Shown here one piece after another: positions 26,101 to 36,905 of a DNA stretch of 64,000 nucleotides. Position numbers and translations under genes: made by a program. The stretch lies in NCBI RefSeq assembly GCF_964204645.1, contig NC_134035.1, forward strand, positions 430,001 through 494,000. Direction: 5' to 3'. The DNA comes from Tubulanus polymorphus (Eukaryota > Nemertea > Palaeonemertea > Tubulaniformes > Tubulanidae). Within the stretch, counting starts at the first letter, position 1. Each line of letters starts with the position of its first letter. Under the pieces are notes generated by a model. The model did no database searches. It saw nothing but the letters and a program-made list of their open reading frames with translations, and had not been told where the DNA came from.

Positions 26101-27560
26101 AGAAGATTGTTTGGGGTTTGAACTCATCTAGTTAGCCATACCTCTCCTCAAGGGTACTTAACATACATCAAGCTTATCTTACCCCAAGTGAAACATTTTT
26201 ACAGGGGTTACATTTATCTTACCCCAAAGTTAAAATAGATTCTTACATGAACAGTTTATCTTACTCCAAAAAGAAGAAAAGATTCATGTATTACTAAACA
26301 AGGGTTGTAGTTTATTTTACCCCAAAGGTAAATAAACACTTTTACAGGACTATTTTATCTAGGTTAAAAGCATATATCACCACTAAGTACAGATTCATGC
26401 CTTACTAAACAGGGTTTGTAGCTTAACCTACCCCAAAGTAATAAGATTCTTACAGGGGAAGCTTATCTCGCCCCAAAAAGAAGATTGGGGTTTGAACTCA
26501 CTGACTGAGCTCAAACTAGTAAGCCATCCCTCTCCTCAAGGATAGCTATACATAACATACACCAAGCTTATCTATTCATTTATTAATTATCTATCTTACC
26601 CGTAGGAGAAAAGAGATTCTTACAGGGGTAGCTTATCTTACCCCAAAGATTCTCACAGGGGTAGTTTGTCTTACCCCAAGATAAACAGATTCTTACAGGG
26701 GTAGCTTATCTTACCCCCAAAGAAAAGATTCACTGAATAAACAGGGTAGCTTATCTTACCCCAAAGAGAAGATTCACTGAATAAACAGGGGTTGTAGCTT
26801 ATCTTACCCCAAAGATTCTGACAGGGGAAGTATGTCTTACCCCAAAGAGAGGATTGTTTGGGGTTTGAACTCATCTAGTTAGCCATACCTCTCCTCAAGG
26901 GTACTTAACATACATCAAGCTTATCTTACCCCAAGTGAAACATTTTTACAGGGGTTACATTTATCTTACCCCAACGGAAAAAGTTTCTTGCAGGGGTAGT
27001 TTATCTTACCCCAAAGTAAGAATAGACTCTTACATGAACAGTTTATCTTTCCCCAAAAAGAAAAGATTCATGTATTACTAAACAGGGTTTGTAGCGTTTA
27101 TCTTACCCCAAAAGAGAAGGGATTCTTACTCTTACAGGAGCAGTATATTGATCTTCTACCCAAAAAGATTCTTGTATTACTAAAATAAACATGGGTAGTT
27201 TATCTTACCCCAAAGAGAAAGGTGATTCTAACAGGGGTATTCCGTCGTACCCCAAAGAGATTCTAACAGGGGTAGTCACCCTAATAATAAAAAGATTCTA
27301 ACAGGGGTAGTTTATCTTACCCTAAAGAGAAGAGATTCTAACAGGGGTAGTTTATCTTACCCCAAAGTGGAAATATTATTACAGGTGCAGTTTATATAGG
27401 TCAAAAGTGAAAAGCTTATATTAGCACAAAGTACAGATTCATGTATTGCTAAACAGGGGTTGATAGCTTAAATCTTACCCCAAAGTGATTCCAACAGGTG
27501 CAGTTTATCTTACTTCAAAAAGAAGATTCTTGTATTACTAAACTGGGGCGGTATTCAACT
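23110..27560 (+). repeat. Hairpin-forming GGGGTA...TACCCC repeat field
   Basis: About 4.4 kb of degenerate ~38-45-bp units of the form GATTCTTACAGGGGTAGTTT then ATCTTACCCCAAAG. GGGGTA and TACCCC are complementary and 8-10 bases apart, so each unit can form a short stem-loop. Larger cycles include a ~135-bp unit (23890-24470) and ~330-bp units (24540-25470). Confidence 0.92.
24474..24535 (-). repeat. tRNA-like fragment inside the repeat field
   Basis: Minus strand contains GAGTTCAAACCCC (B-box-like) after GGTAAGGCTTACTAG. Related copies lie at about 25467-25530, 26108-26160, 26485-26545 and 26860-26915, so the piece was amplified with the array. Confidence 0.5.
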
Positions 27561-28006
27561 TATCCCAAAGTGAAAAAAGATTCGTATGATAATAACCGAT
27601 GCATCATTAACCGGGTATTGATACAAAAATAAGTGTTAGATACGCATATTCTCAAATTATAGACACCACACAAAAACCATAAGATTCTACCGCATTTGAA
27701 TCGAACTATAACGTTGTCCGCCCTTCACGGAGGAAATAGTAAAGGGCGCAGAATTCATACAGAAAACAATAGTTTCAACGACAGTCTTAATAACGACCCA
27801 GCTAAATTCAGGGAAGTAAAACCCATTTGGAAATATGGTTATGAACGTCCATTTCAATCGTAATCTAATTTTGCTAGATTTTAATCTAAGTTTGCTCCGA
27901 ATTGGTAATGAACGTCTCCATTTCAATTCTAATGAAATAAATCATTTTGCAAAATTATCGAAGTATAATTATACTTTTTCTTCTAATTTTAATTCTAATT
28001 TTACAG

Positions 28007-30079
28007 TGGAACAAATTTTTATTGATAGGGTGGAGAATGGTCCGGAGGACATGAAAGAGGCCATAGACCACTTGAACCTTAGTCCCGTGTTGGACGACCA
28101 GCTGGCAGACCCCGTTCCAGCTGCTGCCTTCCCAGTTAGGCGGCCTAGGCAGCGGACCCTCCGGCAGCCGCACCCTGCTGCACAGAGGTGATCCCGTCGC
28201 GTGGACGGGCGGCTGTGGGAGGGGGAGTTACGGGAGGTAAGCATCATTTCAACATCAATGAGATTTGATATTGTACTAACCAGGTGGCGATCGCGTCACC
28301 GAAACCACCAGATGGCGATCCCACCATTTATGCCACCAGATGGAAATTTTATGCTTCATCAGCTAATAACGAAAATGTTGCAGCCGCCGTGATATTTCAA
28401 GGTAAGACATATTCGATTTTAATCAATTAAATCTCAACATCGTCGAGAAGAAAATGTAGCCCCTGATGCAGTCGCCGCTGATGCCACAGAAAATAGTAAG
28501 TCTACACATATTCATGATCCTATTTTAGATATGTCCGTTTGTAGCCAGACATTTTTGGTGGATGGGTTTATATATACTTATGTAAAAGTGGCAAATCTCA
28601 CTTGGCGGAACCAAGAATTCTAAATAAGAGCTGAAACGTTCATATTTTCAGTTGTACATATTGAATACACGCATACCAAGCGGTCCAGTTCCAGTTAAGA
28701 TTCGACTCAGTAGAGTTAAAACATCAAAACGAATTAATTCTATAACTAAATGATCGAAAATATCCATTTCGATTGTGATCAAATTGATAAGTTTAACTAG
28801 ATTCTCAAAGTTCACCAGATGGCGATCCCACCAGTTACGCCACCAGATGGCGATCCCACCAGTTATTACCAGATGGAAATTTTACGCTTCATTAGCTGAT
28901 AATGAAAATGTTGCGGCCGCCGTGACATCTTAGGACGTATTCAATTTTAATCAATTAAATCTTAACATCATGATTGTTATTATATTATAGGAAGAAAATG
29001 CAGCTCCTGCCGCTGCTGCAGTTGTCGCCGCACCTGCACCTGAGCCAGCCCGAAAAGGGCCCGCGTTGGTGCCGTGAAAGTAAGTTTGATTTGCGTCAAA
29101 TCATTTTAAGTTCGATAATCTGGGCAGGGTTTTATAGACCACATCATTTTCTCCTAGGGGTAAATCCTCAACCTTGGCCCGATTTCATAGACCGGGTTTC
29201 AATGTTGCCCCTAGCGGTAAATCCTCAACATAGGTGACAACCACCATTGTAACAATGATAAACTATGGTAATAACTGACAAATTTTTAAATGTTTCCATT
29301 TCGAACCACTTTTCAAGTGATTTTCGCGTCTCTGCACCCACAGTTCATGGTTATTCATGAAGACTTGACCATTATTTCCTGTTTTAAGTCATGTAGATTA
29401 TTATCATTGTGGTTCACCAATGATTATGAGGATATTTTATTGTTTTCAAAATTTGCATCGGAAAAAGAATTATCCCTGAATCTCTCTGGTCCTACCGAGC
29501 TATTCACATATAAGAATCCCTGAACCTTTCCAGTCCTACCGAGCTATTCACATATAGAATCCCTGAACCGAGCTATTCACATATAGAATCCCTGAATCTC
29601 TGGTCCTACCGAGCTATTCACATATAGAATCCCTGAACCTTTCCGGTCCTATAAAACCAAGTTATTCTGATACCGAATTCTCCAAACAGTAAGAAATCAT
29701 TTAATGTTTCGATGATTTAATCAATGTTGATCGTTTTGTTTTTTCCAGAGAGACGAGATACCGTTACGGCGTTCGCCGCAGCTCCGACGCCGTAGAGTAA
29801 GTTTGAATTGTTTACTGAGTTAGTGGTATTCCAGACCTGATAACGACTTTGAGAGTAGTGCCTACATTTTTATGAGCTTTGAAATATCAAAATACTTTCA
29901 AGATCACAATGATTTCTAGTTGTGGTTATTTTTCGATCTCTTTCATCTGAACCTTGGCTGTGGGAGGGGGAGTTACGGGAGGTAAGCATCATCTCAATTT
30001 GTTTATTTAACAATCATTGAAGAGATTAGGCGGAATATCGCCGTGGATCCGCGGTATTTAGTTAATTTTTTGACGCGAT
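28007..30079 (+). pseudogene. Inverted, degenerate copy of the 3' exons of the micro-exon gene
   Basis: Parts in order: 28007-28236 (copy of exon 35644-35879, in-frame 6-nt deletion, TGA at 28189-28191 where the gene has TGG); about 28451-28495 (copy of exon 38624); 28991-29079 (89 nt, a fusion of parts like exons 38624 and 40766, frame broken); 29749-29796 (copy of exon 39434, intact); 29944-29976 (fragment of the end of the penultimate exon); 30014-30079 (copy of exon 37957 with acceptor AG changed to AA). Matching introns lie between them. Exon order differs from the gene. The stop, frameshift and lost acceptor make a working product unlikely. Confidence 0.75.
29478..29655 (+). repeat. 43-bp minisatellite, about 4 copies
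   Basis: The unit contains CCGAGCTATTCACATATAGA and is the reverse complement of the nine-copy array at 39567-39945. Confidence 0.9.
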
Positions 30080-30789
30080 GTAAGTACAACTTTTTGCACT
30101 TATATTATACTCTCTACTTTCTCTTTTCACTGATCACATCATTTTTCATCCCCCGCTCGTGTTGAGATAAATATCCTCAACGTATATTGAATAAAGTACT
30201 GGCTGTAATGGTGTAAAACTATCTTGCTCTATCCGTTATCAATTACACTTTCCTGTTCGACCGATAATCAGAAGATTATGTATCAAAAGAAATCCTAAAT
30301 TATCTCAAATACTGACAAAACTTGAGAGTGAGAAGCAAAAAACATTTTCATGCTGGTATCACGGTTCCCTCAGTTATATGAATTCAGAATTCCCAAGTAT
30401 TTCATGGGTGATTTTTCAATTTTCCCAAATGGCAATGAACACATATCGTCATGCAACAGTCAACATTTTAGCGGTGACTGGTTGATAAAGGTGATTTTCA
30501 ACGGAAATTGCTGAAGAAAGTTGCCCTTGGCAAATACAACATGTGAAATATAATGAATTTCCCAAGTATTTTCCTGATATAAGGAAAATTTTTTCAAATT
30601 CCCAAATATTTCCAAACCGGGAATTATTATTACCAAATTCCCAAGTTTTCCCAATTTCCCTGTTCTGTGGGAACCATACGGTATAATACGCACATCGTAA
30701 ACGGATGCATAGCAAAAATCGAAAAAATAATTTGGTGTCTATAATTTGAGAATGTACCTTTATAAGAATAACTTAGTATACATGTGACT

Positions 30790-30950
30790 AAATATACACA
30801 TAACTAGACATACACAAACCTAGACATACACATGCCTAGACATACACATGACTAGACATACACATGACTAGACATACACATGACTAGATACACACATGAC
30901 TAGATACACACATGACTAGATACACACATGACTAAGTATTCAGGTGACTA
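30790..30950 (+). repeat. 16-17-bp minisatellite CATGACTAGACATACA
   Basis: About nine copies. Inverted relative at 33460-33640 (CACCTAGTCATGTG / CACCCAGCCATGTG). Confidence 0.85.
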
Positions 30951-31209
30951 GTCAGAGACTGCATTCGTGTTTTAATAGTTGTTATCATTGTTTCCAGAGG
31001 GTTGGAGAAACCTCTGGGGAGTTACTGGACATATCCCGTGAATCGTAGCGGTCTAACCAGGAAGATGACCATATCCAGACCAACCAGAATACCCGCTTTT
31101 GAAAACCCTTTTACATCTTCCCATATTGCTGGCTGAATGCGTGCTCGCGGCGCGTGTTGGGCGTAAATTCTTGATATCTGCACCGGCAACGTGGACCTGA
31201 GTAAAAGCT

Positions 31210-31640
31210 CAGCAACAATTTAGAGGGGAGTGGGTAGACCAGGGAGGGAATAGGGCAGGACTATGGGAGAATTTGGGAGGGGAGCAGAAATGGGAGTAAG
31301 AGGGAGATAGAAAAGAGGTAAGGAGGAGGGCAGAGTATAAAGAGAAGAGGATATGAGGGAGGGATGCAGGGAGGGAGGGAGGGATGCAGGGAGGGAGGAC
31401 AAGAAGAAGTGAAAGAGGAGGGCAGAGCATAGAGAGAAGAGATTAGGGCAGGGTAGGGAAGAGGATGTGAAGAGGAAAGGGAGAGAGGGAGGATCAGGTA
31501 TGGGAGAGGATGAGAGGAAGAGGGTTAGGGTAAGGAGAGGGTGGTAAAGGAGAGAGGCAAGAAACGTGGAAGGGAGGAGGAAAAGAAGAGAGAGGAGGAG
31601 CAGGGTAGAGGGTAGAGGAAAGAGGGAGCCAAAACTAGGG
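31210..31640 (+). repeat. GGGAG purine-rich low-complexity tract
   Basis: Long G/A-only stretches with GGGAGGGA motifs; the Leu/Pro/Ser-rich minus-strand frames are by-products. Confidence 0.85.
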
Positions 31641-31854
31641 ATGCAATATCCAGTTATACTAAGTGAAAATACCAAGAATTTACGTGCCAAGATAAATGGG
31701 GAGGGCCTACAAAAAAGTCTAAGAAAAAAAAACCTAAGAAAACGAAATACCTAAAAAAGTGTTTGGAAAAAAATCAGGAATTTCTGAAAATATTGTGACA
31801 AATTTTGAATATTTTTGCTATATGATTTTTAAGAATGGTCTAAAGAGCAACGAA

Positions 31855-31931
31855 CCCAGTTTCACGAAGTATAATTTGACAATGATTGGTTCTAACTCAA
31901 TCCTAAACTGAATATCTTCGTGAAACTGGGC
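31855..31931. mobile_element. Short foldback element
   Basis: CCCAGTTTCACGAAGTAT at the left and its near-complement TATCTTCGTGAAACTGGG at the right enclose about 40 bp. Confidence 0.6.
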
Positions 31932-32489
31932 CCACATAGGAATACCAACCACCCCCATAACCCGAACCCATCCTCAACCATGTCCCTACACCCCATCCCA
32001 GGGTTTAATGGGTTCAGACGACACGCGTGAAGAACTAACAATCATTCTCGCAAAAACAGAACCAACATTCACTGTATACAACATTCACACACACACACGC
32101 ACACACATACTAAGAGAAGCTTCGTAATTGAAACGTTGAAATTAATTTCGAATATTTCATTCAATTAATGGATTCACAAAAAAGCATCAACTCCTTAAAC
32201 GAGTTTCCAAACGTTTTTGTTTAACTTTGCCTAGGATCGAAACATCACGAATTGTTATGAAATCCAAACTCCAAATCTATTTCAAATTTTCAATTACGTT
32301 CTTCTGAGAAAAAACAAAAGAAGACCAATCTTAATAATGATTATTTCAAAAATTTTCTAAAATATCAAAACATTCTCAGTAGTTCCCGACGCAGAAAAAA
32401 TTTTGCCTAGAATTTTGCCTAAGTTAAACCTAATTTAACCTAATATATTTTGTCTGGGATCGATTTTTTCGGATATTTCCTTGAATCAT

Positions 32490-32905
32490 TTGAACACTTG
32501 CCTCAACTTGGGCTTAAACGACAAGTGAAACTGTGTACTCTGAATAAAACATTGTTTCTTATAATCCATTTTACACTGTATCGAAGAATTGTCAACAAGT
32601 CTAATAGGGAGAACAATAGACTCAATTTTTTTAAATAAATCAAAAATAAATTAAGTTCAGAAATTAGCCTACACCTTTCACGCCTAAATACTGAAATATT
32701 TTCCAAATGATCAAAATTATAATTTGTCGGCTTGAAAAAATTGGAAACACATTGTTAGAAATGAAAAAAATGGAGTCTCTTTTCTCTTATTCAACTAGAG
32801 TAGATTCTTTTTCTATCTTTCAATACAGCATAAAATGGATATAAAAGCTAGTTCATTTAGACTGCACCGTTTCACTATCATATCAAGACCAAACTCGAGG
32901 CATGT
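32490..32905. mobile_element. Foldback (MITE-like) element, family copy 1
   Basis: Both halves are inverted copies: the outer CTTGCCTCAACTTGGGCTT... pairs with ...AAACTCGAGGCATG, and the inner TCCATTTTACACTGTAT pairs with ATACAGCATAAAATGGA. A half copy is at about 36550-36745 and a full relative at 61515-61945. Confidence 0.6.
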
Positions 32906-33654
32906 GTTCAAAAGATTAAGAAAATTATCCCGAAAAATCTACCACAGACAGAAAAATATAAGACTTACGTTAGACTTACGTTAGATAAGAAAAAAAAAGA
33001 AAAAAAACCGAACTCCTTAAAATTGTAATAATAAATCCTAAACTATCACTAAACCTAAACTATAAAAAAAAAGGTAGGAAGAGGGGGGCCAAGATCTCGG
33101 CACAGCGAGCCAGGGGGGTTAGTGCACATCCTGCGCTCGCTAGGAGGGTACATGACCACCCTCCTGCAACCTCGGGAGGACCTCCTACTGCAGCCTCGGG
33201 AGGTCTTATGCCTCGTGCTACAGCCTCGAGAGATTTTATACCTCCTATTCCGTCACTTCCGACGGAAATACGCCATTGCCAGCTATGGAAGAATGGGATG
33301 TATGTTTTGTGCGAGTTTATCTCCGGAAGGCCCGGATCTGCGGCCATCAACCCAGCACCGTACGATTCATATCGAGATATGACTAGTAACTCCGAGAGGT
33401 AGCCCAACCATAGAAACAATGATAGCAACTAGTAAAACAGAATACAGAGTCTGACTAGTCACAAGAATACCTAGCCACGTATATACCTAGTCATGTGCAC
33501 ACCCAGCCATGTGTACATCCAGCCATGTGCACACCTAGTCATGTGTACACCTAGTCATGTGCACACCCAGCCATGTGTACATCCAGCCATGCGCACACCC
33601 AGCCATGTGTACAACTGGTCATATGCATACTTAGTACCTGAATACATATGTACC

Positions 33655-33780
33655 AAGCACCTAACAGCACCTGCACCTAAAAGGATCTGCACCTGTACCT
33701 GAGAGCATCTGCACCTGTACCTAAAAGGATCTGCACCTGTACCTAAAAGGATCTGCACCTGTACCTTATAGTATCTGCAC
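33655..33780 (+). repeat. ~22-bp minisatellite CTGCACCTGTACCTAAAAGG
   Basis: About six head-to-tail copies. Confidence 0.85.
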
Positions 33781-34009
33781 TTGGAAAATTGACTGCAATT
33801 TTCGCAGAGTAATTTTTACTCAAATTGCTGAAAATTAGAAAATATCGACGAGGCGAACACGTCGAAAAAACGTTTGACACGCAAAATATTGTTTTAGAAA
33901 AAATCGGTTTAAGAAAATGCCGAGATATCGATCGACGGTTTTTCGAATAATCTGAACTCAATTGAGCTGATTATCAATTTATCGACTGATCGACTTTCAA
34001 CTGACTACT

Positions 34010-34660
34010 ACGACCGAGTCACTGACTTATAAAGACTTACTGACTACTACTGAACATGACTACTGTGATTGAGTGACTGCTACAGAGTCACCAATACTAT
34101 TACTATTAATGACAAAATGACTACTACGAGTCACTGACTACAACTTAGTGACTACTATTAACCAAAAAATGACTACTACAACTGACTTATAAAGACTTAC
34201 TGACTACTACTGATCATGACTGCTGTGATTGAGTGACTGCTACAGAGTCACCAATACTATTACTATTAATAACAAAATGACTACTACGAGTCACTGACTA
34301 CAACTTAGTGACTACTACTAACCAAAAAATGACTACTACAACTGACTTATAAAGACTTACTGACTACTACTGATCATGACTACTGTGATTGAGTGACTGC
34401 TACAGAGTCACCAATACTATTACTATTAATGACAAAATAACTACTACGAGTCACTGACTACAACTTAGTGACTACTATTAACCAAAAAATGACTACTACA
34501 ACTGACTTATAAAGACTTACTGACTACTACTGATCATGACTGCTGTGATTGAGTGACTGCTACAGAGTCACCAATACTATTACTATTAATGACAAAATGA
34601 CTACTACGAGTCACTGACTACAACTTAGTGACTACTACTAACCAAAAAATGACTAGTATG
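34010..34660 (+). repeat. 160-bp tandem repeat, four copies
   Basis: AAAGACTTACTGACTACTAC starts at 34031, 34191, 34351 and 34511, exactly 160 bp apart, with very few differences. Lies just beyond the stop of the micro-exon gene, so it may be in its 3' UTR. Confidence 0.95.
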
Positions 34661-34843
34661 ACTGCGTAACTTGACTGAATGACTACACTACTACTGCTGA
34701 TTAACTGACTACCATGACCGATGAAAAAAACTGTTTCGTTGAACTGCTGATTACCCGGATACAGGAAGCAGTTGAATTGTAAATGACCCAGTGAAGCAGT
34801 GAACAAACAAGCCTACCTCGTTACTGGATCATTTACGATTCAT

Positions 34844-35311
34844 CTACTCCCTGTACCCACGCCTAAACAAGACCGATTTTAAATCATGTAAAAGAGCCTT
34901 TGATCTATCCGAAGATAGAAGCTCCTCCCACGGTCCCACGGAACCGCGAGCCACCACCCGCACTTCGGCGCGGCATCGGTCGCTGGACAGAACTCTGTCC
35001 AGCGCCGAAACCGGGGCAGCGGCCAACGGCTCCACGGGGGCAGGAGGAACCCCTCTTACCTCCTCAACCTCCACGACCATCTCCTCTTCTACCAGTTCCG
35101 GCTCCGGCTCCGGCTCCGGGACCGGTTCAAACACCGGTTCCGGTTCCGGCTCCGGCTCCGGCACCGGCACCGCCTCCACCACCTCCGGAACTACCACGAC
35201 GCCGATCTCCTCCCCTCCGCCACCGCGTCGCTCCCCCTCGGGAGGCGCCACACCACCGCGACGAACCGCCGGACGGCGTCGTCTTCGATGCCGAGCGGTG
35301 CGCGTGCCCGT
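34844..35311 (-). CDS. Terminal coding exon, 155 codons plus stop
   Basis: A 468-nt exon, acceptor TTTTTTTGCAG, phase 0, ending GYRE and TAG at 34844. It begins TGTRTARHRRRRR, then glycine/glutamate-rich sequence and a long Pro-Glu repeat (PEPEPEPE, from tandem GGAGCC units at 35096-35170). It finishes in a non-repetitive tail with two LSSDR motifs (VLSSDRCRAE and LLSSDRSKALLHDLK). GC-rich, unlike flanking DNA. No clear polyadenylation signal is seen before the 160-bp repeats that start 185 bp downstream. Confidence 0.72.
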   Translation of the reverse strand, partial: TGTRTARHRRRRRPAVRRGGVAPPEGERRGGGGEEIGVVVVPEVVEAVPVPEPEPEPEPVFEPVPEPEPEPELVEEEMVVEVEEVRGVPPAPVEPLAAAPVSALDRVLSSDRCRAEVRVVARGSVGPWEELLSSDRSKALLHDLKSVLFRRGYRE

Positions 35312-36838
35312 CTGCAAAAAAAAGAAAACATTCATTTACTAAATGATCGGTTGAAAAGTGATTTTTTACAGAAAATTTTCGGATCAGTAACCGAGCTGAA
35401 ATAATGGAACAATTGATTACATATAAACAAAGAGATAAATCGTCGCGATCTGGGAAACAATATTCTAAAGGGTTAGAAAATAAAGCAAAAAAAAAAATGA
35501 CGATGGCTCGCTGAAAATGAAAGTATTATTTAAGAAAAGATATTATAAGTGATTCATAAAAACTGTTCGTGTGAGAGAAATTCATTCGAAATCAAAACTG
35601 AGAGAAATATAAAAAAAACAGTTAATGTTGAGATGATGCTTACCTCCCGTAACTCCCCCTCCCACAGCCGCCCGTCCACGCGACGGGACCACCTCTGTGC
35701 AAGAGGGTGCGGCTGCCGGAGGGTCCGCTGCCTAGGGCGCCTATCCGGGGAGGCAGCAGCTGGAACGGGGTCTGCCAGCTGGTCATCCAAGACAGGACCA
35801 AGGTTCAAGTGAAAGAGGTCTATGGCCTCTTTCACGTCCTCCGGACCATCCTCCACCGTCTCAATTAATATTGGTTCCACTGTAAAATATAAAATAGAAA
35901 GAAATACATTAACAATCAGGAGAAACAATTAATATATCAAGGGCGGATCCAGTCCCCCGCCTTTAATATCTTGAGGTGCCCTCGAGATATTTTAGGAATT
36001 TCTTTTTCCATTTTATAAAGAAATATCAAGTATTCCCTCATGATGGCTATCGAATAGCCTCGGGCAACAAAATTTCAAAATTTTCTGGGGAGAAACACTT
36101 AAGACCCCTTTCATCCCTTCACGAGTGCTCATGTGCCCTTCAGTAAACCTTCCAAAAATCCTGGCTCAGCCCTTGTAGATTTACAGTGAACCCAGTGTAG
36201 CTAGTAATCTCATTAATACAAAATGGTTGACTTTCCACTTGAAGCGTGATTGGTTGCCAATAATTTGTGACATCATCATGCAGCAGAATGGGGGATGCGG
36301 AAAGAATACAATATCAGTCTCGATGAGTGACATTGATGGGCTGGTTGAGAGTTTAGGGTTGTCGGGACAGGGTTACTACAGTACAGCACAGAAGTAACTA
36401 AACATTGTATCATTGTATTGTACAGTCACATGAACAAACAAATAAATAGGTGTCATACCATCAGCGAACCATCACTTAACCATCAGGTGAACCCCTGCCA
36501 TAACCGCAAACCATGATTCATGATGATTTGAAAATAATTCTAAATGGTAGGCATGGAAACTTGTTAAAATTGATCTAGTTCATAAAATGCAGTCTATTTT
36601 CTCTGATTCAAATCAGTTCAAGAAGACTTTTTTGGCAATGCTTCAATTAACAGCGTAAAATGGATGCAAAAACGATGGTTTATTCAGACCGCGCGGTTTC
36701 ACTGGTCGTATTTAAACCAAATTTGATGCGGTATGTGTTTAAAACAATGAGCGACATATGGTATATGGAGTATATTACTTCATGCCTTGCCAAACACTAA
36801 TTACTTACTCACCAAATCACTCAATTAACCTGTTCTTA

Positions 36839-36905
<67 letters not shown>

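Larger units (their letters stand above)
27648..31100 (+). repeat. Arm of an interrupted inverted duplication (partner 33390-40810)
   Basis: Reverse-complement matches: 28007-28240 with 35640-35882; 28490-28560 with 38560-38632; 29080-29230 with 40540-40765; 29470-29960 with 39290-39945; 29955-30200 with 37850-38030; 30790-31090 with 33390-33640. Other DNA interrupts both arms. The plus arm is flanked by a short inverted pair (TTCTCAAATTATAGACACCA at about 27649 and its complement near 30733). Confidence 0.75.

Noticed and set aside
31220-31690. 156-aa Leu/Pro/Ser-rich minus frame
   Set aside because: Antisense of a G/A-only low-complexity tract.
33060-33428. 122-aa minus-strand frame in GC-rich DNA
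   Set aside because: No splice partners, no recognisable motif, and overlapping open frames on the other strand; unassigned.
34900-35346. Plus-strand proline-rich frame of 148 aa
   Set aside because: Shadow of the GC-rich terminal exon on the minus strand, which has correct splice and stop context.
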